Source: Mycolicibacter sinensis
GTDB lineage: Bacteria > Actinomycetota > Actinomycetes > Mycobacteriales > Mycobacteriaceae
Assembly: GCF_001667375.1 (NCBI RefSeq)
Contig: NZ_LZIN01000036.1
Coordinates: 1 to 64,000, forward strand
DNA length: 64,000 nucleotides
Reading direction: 5' to 3'
In this document: positions 17,750 through 25,902 of the stretch, one piece after another
Layout of the letters: each line of letters begins with the position of its first letter
Numbering within the stretch: the stretch's first letter is position 1
The notes under the pieces: generated by a model
The model's database searches: none
What the model was told of the DNA's origin: nothing
Seen by the model: only the letters and a program-made list of their open reading frames with translations
Translations under genes and position numbers: made by a program

Positions 17750-18910
17750 ATGAACTCGATCGATGAGTCACGTGATGACTCAACAACATTCAGAGGTATC
17801 GAAGCGGATAATGCGCCGACACGATTCGCTAGGGGCTGGCACTGTCTCGGCTTGGCGAATGCCTTCCGGGACGGCAAGCCGCACCGAGTCGATGCGTTCG
17901 GGGCCACCCTGGTCGTCTTCGCGTCCCAGTCCGACGGCGAACTCCACGTGCTCGACGGGTACTGCCGGCACATGGGCGGCAACCTCACCAGGGGAACCAT
18001 CAAGGACGATTCCATTGCCTGCCCCTTTCATGATTGGCGCTGGGGTGGCGACGGCAAATGCACCGAGATCCCATACGCGCGTCGAGTTCCTCGGGTAGCC
18101 CGTACCCAATCGTGGCCGACCCTGGAACGTAACGGACAGCTGTTCATCTGGCACGACCCGCAGGGCAGCAAGCCAACTGGCGACGTGACGATCCCGGCCA
18201 TCGAGGGGTACGGCACACCGGAGTGGACCGACTGGACCTGGAACTCCCTGCTGGTCGAGAACGCGAACTGCCGGGAGATAGTCGACAACGTCGTGGACAT
18301 GGCGCACTTCTTCTATGTGCACTATTCGTTTCCGCGGTACTTCAAGAACGTCTTCGAAGGCCACGTGGCCACCCAGTACATGGAATCGACTGCACGCGAA
18401 GACATCGTGACGGGGACCAACTACGGTGATCCGAACTCGACGCTTCGGTCGGACGCCTCCTATTACGGACCGTCATACATGATCGACAAGCTTTGGATCG
18501 AGGCCCACGGCGGCGTCGTAGAGACGGTGCTGATCAACTGTCACTACCCGGTGACCCCGAACTCATTCGTGTTGCAGTACGGGGCCATGGTCAAGAAGCC
18601 GGAGGCCGTCAGCGATGAAGCCGCGGGCCAGATGGCAGCGCAGTTCGCCGAGGGAGTCGAGCTCGGATTCAAGCAGGACATCGAGATCTGGAAACACAAG
18701 ACCCGGATCGACAATCCACTCCTCACTGAAGAGGACGGCCCGGTGTATCAGTTGCGGCGCTGGTACGAGCAGTTCTATGTCGATGTCGAGGACGTAGCCC
18801 AAGACATGGTCAACCGCTTCGAGTTCGAGGTCGACACCGAACGTGCCGTCACGAGCTGGAAGGCCGAGGTTGCCGCGAACCTGACGAAGGCAGCGGAAGC
18901 AAACGCCTGA
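17750..18910 (+). CDS. kshA: 3-ketosteroid 9alpha-hydroxylase oxygenase (KshA-like)
   Basis: KshA is the Rieske oxygenase that 9alpha-hydroxylates 3-ketosteroids such as androsta-1,4-diene-3,17-dione, which opens ring B after delta1-dehydrogenation. The 386-residue product has the Rieske cluster ligands C72-R-H74 and C91-P-F-H94, and the mononuclear iron motif N180..D183..H186..H191 in DNVVDMAHFFYVH. The segment IWKHKTRIDNPLL and the YQLRRWYEQFYVDV stretch are near-identical to KshA as I remember it. The reductase partner KshB is not in the window. It is the first gene of a same-strand run with HsaA-, HsaC- and Kst4D-like genes. The substrate could be a steroid other than cholesterol metabolites. 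Confidence 0.9.
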   Translation: MNSIDESRDDSTTFRGIEADNAPTRFARGWHCLGLANAFRDGKPHRVDAFGATLVVFASQSDGELHVLDGYCRHMGGNLTRGTIKDDSIACPFHDWRWGGDGKCTEIPYARRVPRVARTQSWPTLERNGQLFIWHDPQGSKPTGDVTIPAIEGYGTPEWTDWTWNSLLVENANCREIVDNVVDMAHFFYVHYSFPRYFKNVFEGHVATQYMESTAREDIVTGTNYGDPNSTLRSDASYYGPSYMIDKLWIEAHGGVVETVLINCHYPVTPNSFVLQYGAMVKKPEAVSDEAAGQMAAQFAEGVELGFKQDIEIWKHKTRIDNPLLTEEDGPVYQLRRWYEQFYVDVEDVAQDMVNRFEFEVDTERAVTSWKAEVAANLTKAAEANA

Positions 18911-18955
18911 AGCGCTTCTTCACCCAATCGATCCCTGCACGCGAAAAGGAAGACC

Positions 18956-20137
18956 ATGGCAAACCAAGTCCTCGACAACATCATGCGGATCGCAGACGAG
19001 ATCCGCGGGCAGGCCGCCGAGGCCGAACGACTCGGCCGCCTGCCGGATGAGACCGCGAAGCTGCTGAAAGCAGCCGGTCCGATCAAGCTACTGCAGTCGA
19101 AACGCTACGGCGGCTACGAGGCGCACCCCCGCGACTTCGCCGAGACCGTGATGGCAATTGCCGCATCGGACGGTGCCTCCGGATGGATCTCGGGAGTTGT
19201 TGGGGTGCATCCGTGGCAGTTGGCGTTCGCCGATCCCAAGGTGCAAGAGGAGGTGCTGGGAGAAGACAACAACACCTGGATGGCTTCACCGTATGCGCCC
19301 ACCGGTATTGCGGTGCCGACCGATAGCGGCTACGTGTTCAACGGTCGCTGGCAATTCAGCTCCGGCACCGATCATTGCGACTGGATCTTTCTGGGCGCCA
19401 TGCTCGGAAACGCGGACGGCGGCATCGCGAACCCGCCGACCATGCTGCACATGATCCTGCCGCGCGACGATTACCAGATCGTCGAAGACTCGTGGAACGT
19501 TGTCGGATTGAAGGGAACCGGGTCCAAGGACATCATTGTGCGCGATGTCTTCGTGCCCTCCTACCGGGTGATGAATGGCGACCAGGTGATCGACGGAACC
19601 ACCCAAAAGGAGGCGGGGGTCAGCGAGACGTTGTACCGCCTCCCATGGTCGCACATGTTCCCACTGGGCATTACTTCGGCGGTGATCGGTATCGCCGAGG
19701 GTGCGCTGGCCGCGCACCTCGACTACCAGCGCGACCGCGTCGGTGCGCAGGGCACTGCGATCAAGGATGACCCTTACGTGCTGTATGCGATCAGCGAGGC
19801 AGCCGCCGATATCAATGCCGCACGGCAGGAGCTGCTGGCCAACGCCGACGCAATCTGGGACATCGTCGACTCCGGTAACGAGGTGTCGTTCGAGCGGCGC
19901 GCGGTCGGTCGGCGTACCCAGGTACGCGCCGCGTGGCGGGCGGTGATGGCGGTAGACCAGATTTTCGCGCGATCCGGAGGTAACGCGTTGCGCCTCGACA
20001 GCCCGCTGCAGCGATTCTGGCGTGACGCGCATGCCGGGCTCAACCACGCGATCCATGTGCCGAGCACCGTGTTTCATGGCACCGCGCTGGCATCGCTGGG
20101 TCTCGAACCTGCCGAACCGCTGCGGAAGATGATCTGA
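18956..20137 (+). CDS. hsaA: Flavin-dependent hydroxylase (HsaA-like)
   Basis: HsaA is the oxygenase part of a two-component FMNH2-dependent monooxygenase that converts 3-HSA, the phenolic seco-steroid, to the catechol 3,4-DHSA. The 393-residue protein has the acyl-CoA-dehydrogenase-like fold: the N-terminal RLPDETAKLLKAAG, the ASGWISGVVGVHPWQLA segment, WQFSSGTDHCDW, GLKGTGSKDI, and the C-terminal LQRFWRDAHAGLNHA. The latter marks it as a group D flavin hydroxylase rather than a true dehydrogenase. The flavin reductase HsaB is not in the window. It follows kshA after 45 bases, with an AAAAGGAAG ribosome-binding site. Confidence 0.87.
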   Translation: MANQVLDNIMRIADEIRGQAAEAERLGRLPDETAKLLKAAGPIKLLQSKRYGGYEAHPRDFAETVMAIAASDGASGWISGVVGVHPWQLAFADPKVQEEVLGEDNNTWMASPYAPTGIAVPTDSGYVFNGRWQFSSGTDHCDWIFLGAMLGNADGGIANPPTMLHMILPRDDYQIVEDSWNVVGLKGTGSKDIIVRDVFVPSYRVMNGDQVIDGTTQKEAGVSETLYRLPWSHMFPLGITSAVIGIAEGALAAHLDYQRDRVGAQGTAIKDDPYVLYAISEAAADINAARQELLANADAIWDIVDSGNEVSFERRAVGRRTQVRAAWRAVMAVDQIFARSGGNALRLDSPLQRFWRDAHAGLNHAIHVPSTVFHGTALASLGLEPAEPLRKMI

Positions 20138-20140
20138 GTT

Positions 20141-21046
20141 ATGAGCGAGGTCAAGAACCTGGGCTACATCACCATCCGAACCCCAAATATGGTTGGCTGG
20201 CGCAGCTTGGCTCTGGACGTACTCGGGTTCGCTGAGGGGCACGGCCCGAACCCGGATGCGTTGTACTTGCGAATGGACGAGCGGGCCGCACGCATCGTGG
20301 TACTGCCCGGTGAGATCGACCAAGTGGTCAATATCGGCTGGGAGGTTCGCGACGGCCCGGCATTGCGGCGGCTGCGTGAATGTCTGGAAGCCGCCGGAGT
20401 TGCGGTGACGCCGCTGTCCCTGAAAGATGCTGACTCGCGTCGCGTTGAGGATGCGATCTCATTCACCGATCCGACTGGAGCCCCCCTGGAGGCCTTCTGC
20501 GGGCCGATACTGGACCACAGCCCGGTGATCACCCCGCATGGCGCGAAGTTCATCACCGGGAGTCAAGGTCTCGGTCACGTGGTCCTGCCCACCACCGATG
20601 TGGGCGGTGCATTCACGTTCTACACCGAGGTGCTGGGCTTTCTTCCTCGCGGGGCAATGCGCCTGCCGGCGCCGCCGGAGTTGGGCCCAATGCGGATCCG
20701 GTTCCTCGGGATCAACCAGCGTCACCACAGCCTGGCCCTGTGCCCTACACCGCATGGGGGCGCTCCGGGACTGATCCACATCATGGTGGAAGTCGACTCG
20801 CTCGACGCTGTAGGCCAAGCGTTGGATCGTGTGAAAAACGCAGGATTGTCGCTGTCTTCGACCCTCGGCAGGCATACCAACGACAAGATGGTCTCCTTCT
20901 ATGTGCGGGCGCCCGGCGGTTGGGACATCGAGTTCGGTACCGAGGGAATGAAGGTCGACGAATCCGTCTATACCGCGGAGGAGATCACCGCGGACAGCTA
21001 CTGGGGACATGACTGGTCCGGCAGCCAACCGCTGGCGGCGATGTGA
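20141..21046 (+). CDS. hsaC: Extradiol catechol dioxygenase (HsaC-like)
   Basis: HsaC is an Fe(II) extradiol dioxygenase that meta-cleaves the catecholic ring A of 3,4-DHSA. The 301-residue protein has the two-domain vicinal oxygen chelate fold. The 2-His-1-Glu iron ligands are H146 (GLGHVVL), H213 (GLIHIMVE) and E264 (WDIEFGTEG). The acid-base residues expected in this family are also present as H195 and Y254. It starts 3 bases after HsaA and overlaps the next gene by 4 bases, so the four genes from 17750 form a likely operon. Confidence 0.9.
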   Translation: MSEVKNLGYITIRTPNMVGWRSLALDVLGFAEGHGPNPDALYLRMDERAARIVVLPGEIDQVVNIGWEVRDGPALRRLRECLEAAGVAVTPLSLKDADSRRVEDAISFTDPTGAPLEAFCGPILDHSPVITPHGAKFITGSQGLGHVVLPTTDVGGAFTFYTEVLGFLPRGAMRLPAPPELGPMRIRFLGINQRHHSLALCPTPHGGAPGLIHIMVEVDSLDAVGQALDRVKNAGLSLSSTLGRHTNDKMVSFYVRAPGGWDIEFGTEGMKVDESVYTAEEITADSYWGHDWSGSQPLAAM

Positions 21047-22515
21047 ACACGACCGAGATGACCGATGTCTGGCCGGTGCCGGCACGCAGCATTGTGCGAT
21101 GGGACGAGACCGCTGACGTCGTCGTCGTCGGCTACGGCATCGCCGGTGTATCGGCTGCGGTGGAGGCCGGTCGCGCCGGGGCCGACGTGTTGGTGCTGGA
21201 ACGGACCGGCGGGTGGGGAGGCGCGGCCTCGTTGGCCGGCGGATTCATCTATCTCGGCGGCGGGACCGCGATCCAGCAGGTGTGCGGCTTCGAAGATTCA
21301 GCGGAGAACATGGCCGCCTACCTGTGCGCGGCGATGGGACCGGGAGCCGACGAAACGCGCATCGCGGACTACTGCGCGGGCAGCGTCGCGCACTTCGAGT
21401 GGCTGGTCGGTTGCGGGGTTCGCTTCAAGCCGAGCTTCTATGCCGAGCCGGGCTGGGAACCGCCAAGAGATGACGGCCTGATGTACACAGGCGGTGAAAA
21501 CGCCCATCCGTTCAACGAGGTCGCCGTCCCAGCGCCCCGCGGTCACGTGCCACAGATGGACAACAAGCGAACCGGCGAACGCGGCGGCGGCTACATGTTG
21601 ATGAAACCGTTGGTGGACACCGCGACTGCGCTCGGCGTCCGCGCGTCCTACAACATGCGGGTCCGCAACCTCATCGTTGCCGCCGACGGACGCGTCGTGG
21701 GCGTAAGGGCGCGACAATTCGGCAAGACCGTGGCCATGCGGGCCCGTCGCGGCGTCGTGCTGGCAAGCGGCAGCTTTGCATACAACGATTCGATGGTCAC
21801 CCGATATGCTCCTCGCCTGGCCGGACGCCCAGCCGCCTCCATCGAGGAGCACGACGGGGTGGCCATCCGGATGGCGCAGGCTGTAGGCGCGGACCTGGCC
21901 CACATGGACGCCACCGAAGTAGCCTTCTTCGCCGACCCGCAGCTGCTGGTGCGCGGCATCCTGATCAATGGTCGCGGCCAGCGTTACGTTGCCGAAGACA
22001 CCTACCCGGGCCGAATCGGGCAGCTCACCTTGTATCACCAAGACGACAAGGCCTATCTGGTGATTGACGCCGACGCCCACGAACAGGCGATGGCGGCCCG
22101 ATCAGCGACTCCAGAGTTGTTGCGTCCACCGACGTGGGTCTGTGAGAGTGTGGCCGATCTGGAGCAGGAGATCGGATTGCCGATCGGCACGCTGCAAGCC
22201 ACCGTCGCCGCCTACAACCAGGCGGCGGAGGCCGGTGGAGATACGGTGTTGCACAAGAAAGCGCAGTGGCTCAAGCCGATCGGAACCCCGGTCGGTGCCA
22301 TCGACCTACGCGGCAGCACCGGAGGATTCACTCTCGGCGGCCTGTCCACCACTCTGCACAGCCAGGTGCTGCACGTCAGCGGCGAACCGATCCCGGGGCT
22401 GTTCGCCGCGGGACGGGCGACGTCCGGACTGGCCGCCTGGGGATACGCCCGCGGTGTTTCCCTGGGTGACGGAAGCTTCTACGGGCGACGAGCCGGTCGC
22501 CGGGCGGCAGCCTAG
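21043..22515 (+). CDS. FAD-dependent 3-ketosteroid delta4-(5alpha)-dehydrogenase-like
   Basis: A 490-residue flavoprotein of the fumarate-reductase/KstD superfamily. The dinucleotide motif GYGIAGVSAA lies near residue 32 and LERTGGWGGAASLAGG follows. Residues such as FIYLGGGTAIQQVCGFEDS and GLMYTGGENAHPFNE recall the Rhodococcus delta4-(5alpha)-ketosteroid dehydrogenase rather than delta1-KstD. That enzyme introduces the 4,5 double bond into 5alpha-3-ketosteroids. The start is GTG in a GTGA overlap with HsaC. The exact reaction is inferred; the family and cofactor are secure. Confidence 0.75.
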   Translation: MNTTEMTDVWPVPARSIVRWDETADVVVVGYGIAGVSAAVEAGRAGADVLVLERTGGWGGAASLAGGFIYLGGGTAIQQVCGFEDSAENMAAYLCAAMGPGADETRIADYCAGSVAHFEWLVGCGVRFKPSFYAEPGWEPPRDDGLMYTGGENAHPFNEVAVPAPRGHVPQMDNKRTGERGGGYMLMKPLVDTATALGVRASYNMRVRNLIVAADGRVVGVRARQFGKTVAMRARRGVVLASGSFAYNDSMVTRYAPRLAGRPAASIEEHDGVAIRMAQAVGADLAHMDATEVAFFADPQLLVRGILINGRGQRYVAEDTYPGRIGQLTLYHQDDKAYLVIDADAHEQAMAARSATPELLRPPTWVCESVADLEQEIGLPIGTLQATVAAYNQAAEAGGDTVLHKKAQWLKPIGTPVGAIDLRGSTGGFTLGGLSTTLHSQVLHVSGEPIPGLFAAGRATSGLAAWGYARGVSLGDGSFYGRRAGRRAAA

Positions 22516-22550
22516 AACAGAACGAACACAACCTATTCAGTGAGGTGTGC

Positions 22551-23459
22551 ATGAGGGCTCTATCGATGATCCTGCGGATGGTGTGCGCCGCGGTCTTGGC
22601 GCTGGGACTGTGGGGCAGCGGCGCAACCGTGGGACCCCCCGGCGTGGCTCGGGCGGCGGCATACGAATCCCTGATGGTGCCGTCGCCGGCAATGGGCCGC
22701 GATATCCCGGTCGCCTTCCTGGCCGGCGGACCGCACTCGGTGTATCTGCTTGATGCTTTTGACGCCGCCCCCGACGTCAGCAATTGGGTGACTGCCGGAA
22801 ATGCTATGAATACCCTGGCGGGCAAGGGGATTTCGGTGGTTGCGCCGGCTGGTGGCGCCTACAGCATGTACACCGACTGGGAACGCGACCGCAGCAGACA
22901 GTGGGAGACGTTTCTGACCAGCGAATTGCCGGACTGGCTGGCGGCCAACAAGGGCCTCGCGCCGGGCGGTCACGCCGTCGTGGGCGCCGCACAGGGCGGA
23001 TACGCGGCGATGACGCTGGCAGAGTTCCATCCCGGCCGCTTCCGTTACGCGGGTTCCATGTCCGGATTGCTCTATCCCTCGGAAACCACGATGAGCGGTG
23101 CGCTCATCACCGGTCTGCAACAGTTCGGCGGCGCCGACGCCTACGAGATGTGGGGGCCGCCCCAAGCCGGCCGGTGGAAGTGGCATGACCCCTGGCATCA
23201 TGCGTCTCGACTCGCCGACAACACCACCCGGATATGGGTTTTCAGCCCGGCAACACTGACTGCCGAAAACCCGGCCGCCCTGCTCGGCTACCCCGATCAG
23301 ATCCAGGCCACCAACCGGATGTTCTTCACGCAGTACCGGGCTGTCGGCGGCCAATTCGGTCACTTCGATTTCCCGGTCAGCGGCGACCACGGCTGGTCGT
23401 CATGGGCCCCGCAACTGTCGGCGATGTCCGGGGACATCGTCAGCACCATCCGCGGCTAG
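22551..23459 (+). CDS. MPT51/FbpD-like secreted antigen 85-fold protein
   Basis: A 302-residue secreted protein with a signal peptide ending near ARA. Long stretches (SVYLLDAF, AGNAMNTLAGKGISVVAP, GRWKWHDPW) match MPT51 (FbpD, Rv3803c), a member of the antigen 85 family. As in MPT51 the nucleophile elbow reads GAAQGG, with no serine, so it should lack mycolyltransferase activity and act as a binding protein (MPT51 binds fibronectin). MPT51 is normally encoded beside fbpA, so this copy inside a steroid island is an extra paralogue. The ATG at 22551 follows GTGAGG. It is convergent with the small secreted protein operon. Confidence 0.85.
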   Translation: MRALSMILRMVCAAVLALGLWGSGATVGPPGVARAAAYESLMVPSPAMGRDIPVAFLAGGPHSVYLLDAFDAAPDVSNWVTAGNAMNTLAGKGISVVAPAGGAYSMYTDWERDRSRQWETFLTSELPDWLAANKGLAPGGHAVVGAAQGGYAAMTLAEFHPGRFRYAGSMSGLLYPSETTMSGALITGLQQFGGADAYEMWGPPQAGRWKWHDPWHHASRLADNTTRIWVFSPATLTAENPAALLGYPDQIQATNRMFFTQYRAVGGQFGHFDFPVSGDHGWSSWAPQLSAMSGDIVSTIRG

Positions 23460-23470
23460 TCTCCTCGAGC

Positions 23471-23578
23471 TCAGACCTGCGGGAACCCCGGTGGCGGATA
23501 GACGCCCTTCAGTATCCAGGCCCACCAGTTGTTCGCATATACAAGCTCATCGCTGAGGTCGTAATCCTCTTCATCCAT
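23471..23578 (-). CDS. Possible 35-residue small protein after DUF732 gene
   Basis: This short reading frame starts with ATG inside the end of the DUF732 gene (ATGGATGA, where TGA is the DUF732 stop), the pattern of coupled translation. It encodes 35 residues, acidic at the start (MDEEDYDLSDE) and then aromatic (NNWWAWILKGVYPPPGF). It may be a real small protein or the tail of a DUF732 protein separated by a frameshift. The three upstream genes are linked by the same kind of overlap, which supports it. Confidence 0.4.
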   Translation of the reverse strand: MDEEDYDLSDELVYANNWWAWILKGVYPPPGFPQV

Positions 23579-23957
23579 GGAACACCTCCAAACTCGACGC
23601 CGGCGTGTAGTTGGCGGCCGAATTCCTCAGCTGCCAGATAAGATTCGGACACAGCTCGTTGGCTGCCTGGCTGATCAGATAAGACGACTGGAACTCGTCC
23701 ACCGTTTGGAAGTCGGCCTTGACCCCGGCGACGAGCAGGGCGTAACTGCCACCCTGCTCGATCTTGTGGCAGATGCCGTATCCGTAGCCAAGCGCCTCGT
23801 CGGCATTGCCAAAGTTGTAGCCGGGCCGTATGAACACGTTCAACAGATACGCGGTCTCGTCCCAGGCCCGGGTAGCTGGAGCATCGATTACCGAGAAGCT
23901 CAGCATGCCCGCCACAGTCAATACCGGTCCGGCCCACGATTTCTTGCGGCCGCTCAT
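23571..23957 (-). CDS. DUF732 secreted protein
   Basis: A 128-residue protein with a signal peptide or anchor (residues ~8-30) and a DUF732-like domain: YLLNVFIRPGYNF, YGYGICHKIEQGG and the C-terminal ANELCPNLIWQL with two cysteines. DUF732 proteins are small exported mycobacterial proteins of unknown function. It overlaps the previous gene by ATGA (start 23957). Confidence 0.75.
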   Translation of the reverse strand: MSGRKKSWAGPVLTVAGMLSFSVIDAPATRAWDETAYLLNVFIRPGYNFGNADEALGYGYGICHKIEQGGSYALLVAGVKADFQTVDEFQSSYLISQAANELCPNLIWQLRNSAANYTPASSLEVFHG

Positions 23958-24373
23958 GTTGTGGTCTCCAGTGGACCGAGTGACTGACAGCTGCCCTGGC
24001 TGGCGTCCGAATCGGCATCGTTGGAGGGGCTGATGGAACAACCGCTGCCGGTTACGGTGAGTTTCACACCCGGTTGCGTCGAACCGAGGAAGGCCTTCGC
24101 TGGCACCCACGCGTACTTGGTGTCACAAACCGGGGGGTCCGCAGGTGACGCGACGCAGACTGTGACCTTCACCGGTTGGGCCGTGCCCTTGCACTTGGTC
24201 GCCTGAGCTGTCGCGGTGACACCGGTGGCTCCGCCCGGCAACGTGGTGCGCTGCGGGGGGAACAGCTCGAACAAGCAGTTCTCGACGCTGTGCGCTCGAG
24301 CCGGTGCTACTGGCAATACCAGCTGAAGCCCCAAGGTAGACAGCGCAACTAAGACGTGCAGTGGGCGGATCAT
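23954..24373 (-). CDS. Small secreted protein of unknown function
   Basis: A 139-residue protein with a clear Sec signal peptide cleaved near ARAHS. The mature part has six cysteines (ENCLF, TKCKG, TVCVA, PVCDT, GSGCS, GSCQS), consistent with three disulfides in a small extracellular domain. I do not recognise the family. It overlaps its neighbours on both sides by 4 bases, so it belongs to the CAP-DUF732 operon. Confidence 0.7.
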   Translation of the reverse strand: MIRPLHVLVALSTLGLQLVLPVAPARAHSVENCLFELFPPQRTTLPGGATGVTATAQATKCKGTAQPVKVTVCVASPADPPVCDTKYAWVPAKAFLGSTQPGVKLTVTGSGCSISPSNDADSDASQGSCQSLGPLETTT

Positions 24374-24876
24374 TGCGGCATCCCGGGTTGGCCGTATACC
24401 GCGACCAACGCCGTGCGGAAGGGGCTATTCTCCGACCAGACGCCGATGGCGGTGTTGCTGCAGTCCTGCATGATGGCGCGCGACTCCGGATCGTTCCACC
24501 ACTGGTTGACGATTGCGATCCCGCTGATAGCCACCGACGGGGCTATCGCTATCGTTTCGGCGCTCCTGCCGATGAACCCGCTGTCGCGAGCCCGGTCCGC
24601 GGTTGTCGATCCGTCGGAGCCGATGTGCCCATCGATCTGGTTGTCTCGCACGTCGAAGCTGTGCCGGCGTGCAGCATCGGTCAACCGCGGATCCATCCGA
24701 GACTGCACCGGGCAACCGTTGTTCGCCTGTGCAATGAGAATGTCGTTCAGCACGCTCTTGTTGAGCCGGAGGTTGTCGGCGGTTGCCCCCGCGGCGGTGA
24801 ACAGCATGGCCGCGACCATTACGAGTGACCCACATACAGCGACCGCCAGGCGGGCTCTGCTAGGACTGGCCGCCAT
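24370..24876 (-). CDS. CAP/SCP-domain secreted protein
   Basis: A 168-residue secreted protein with a signal peptide ending near ATA (residues ~1-34). The remainder looks like a bacterial CAP (cysteine-rich secretory, SCP/PR-1) domain: an N-terminal LNDILIAQANNGCP helix, LTDAARRHSFDV, DGHIGSDGSTTADRARDSGF with the conserved His, and SAETIA with the conserved Glu. Some CAP proteins bind sterols or lipids, which is suggestive next to a steroid module but not shown here. The ATG at 24876 has an AGGAGGAAC ribosome-binding site. It is the first gene of the operon and is divergent from mce. Confidence 0.78.
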   Translation of the reverse strand: MAASPSRARLAVAVCGSLVMVAAMLFTAAGATADNLRLNKSVLNDILIAQANNGCPVQSRMDPRLTDAARRHSFDVRDNQIDGHIGSDGSTTADRARDSGFIGRSAETIAIAPSVAISGIAIVNQWWNDPESRAIMQDCSNTAIGVWSENSPFRTALVAVYGQPGMPQ

Positions 24877-25017
24877 TGTTCCTCCTTCGGCGTGACGGGC
24901 CGGCGCCCGACGATGCCTTGAACCGACCACATTGTCGCGGGCGACTGGTCGACGACGGCAACGTATTCCCGGTGAGTGGGAACGGGCCGTCCTCAGCGCG
25001 TTGAGCGCTCATAACCT
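24877..25017. promoter_or_regulatory. Divergent promoter region of CAP and mce operons
   Basis: This 141-base gap separates two divergent operons and should carry both promoters. A short inverted repeat TTCCC-7-GGGAA (24966-24982) and AGCGC-GTTGA-GCGCT near 24998-25012 are the only candidate operator features I see. I see no KstR-type box (TnnAACnnGTTnnA). Confidence 0.45.
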
Positions 25018-25902
25018 ATGCCGGTCGCGTCAAACCAAGGGTTCGAATCGCAGGGGGAAGGGGAAGACCTAGTGGCGGGTGTGTTGCTCCGCAATGCGCG
25101 TCGAGTACCGCGGGCGATTACCGCCGGGTTCGATCCTCAGTGGGCCGGTGTTGCTTCTCAGCCGATCCGCGCCCTCGGGGGGTTTTTCGCGATGGCGCTC
25201 GACACCCTGGTCCTGATGTTCAGGCGACCGTTTGCCTGGCGGGAGTTGGTGCTGCAGACCTGGTTCGTCGCGCGGGTTTCGATCGTTCCGACACTGCTGT
25301 TGGCGGTCCCGTTCACCGTCATCACCACCTTCATCATCAACATCCTGCTGATCGAACTCGGCGCGGCTGACTTTTCCGGTACCGGCGCCGCCGTGGGCGC
25401 CGTCACCCAGATCGGCCCGATGGCGACTGTGTTGGTGATCTCCGGTGCGGCTGCCACCGCGATGTGTGCAGACCTCGGTGCCCGCACCATCCGTGAAGAG
25501 CTCGACGCCCTGCGGGTAATGGGAATCCAGCCGATTCAGGCGCTTGTGGTACCGCGCGTCATCGCGGCAACGGTTGTCGCACTGGCACTGTCCTCACTTG
25601 TGACCATGGTCGGCCTCGTCGGTGGCTTCGTGTTCTCGGTGTTCTTTCAGCATGTGACGCCGGGAGCCTTCGTTGCTGGGCTGACCTTGCTGACCGGGAC
25701 AGTCGATGTGGTGATCTCCTTGGTGAAGGCGACGTTGTTCGGGCTGGCAGCCGGCCTGATTGCTTGCTACAAGGGGATTTCGGTCGGTGGGGGGCCGGCT
25801 GGTGTCGGCAACGCCGTCAACGAAACCGTCGTGTTCTCATTCGTCGCGCTGTTTGTCATCGATGTGATCGCGACCGCCGTCGGGGTCAAGGTCAAAGGAT
25901 GA
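25018..25902 (+). CDS. yrbEA: YrbEA, Mce transporter permease
   Basis: A 294-residue MlaE/YrbE permease with about five membrane helices. The conserved cytoplasmic EQ-loop-like segment ADLGARTIREELDALRVMGI and the C-terminal KGISVGGGPAGVGNAVNETV are characteristic. With YrbEB it forms the permease of the Mce ABC-type lipid importer; the ATPase (MceG) is encoded elsewhere. The N-terminus is ~40 residues longer than in YrbE4A, and GTG at 25072, which follows GAAGGGGAAG, is an alternative start. First gene of the mce operon. Confidence 0.92.
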   Translation: MPVASNQGFESQGEGEDLVAGVLLRNARRVPRAITAGFDPQWAGVASQPIRALGGFFAMALDTLVLMFRRPFAWRELVLQTWFVARVSIVPTLLLAVPFTVITTFIINILLIELGAADFSGTGAAVGAVTQIGPMATVLVISGAAATAMCADLGARTIREELDALRVMGIQPIQALVVPRVIAATVVALALSSLVTMVGLVGGFVFSVFFQHVTPGAFVAGLTLLTGTVDVVISLVKATLFGLAAGLIACYKGISVGGGPAGVGNAVNETVVFSFVALFVIDVIATAVGVKVKG

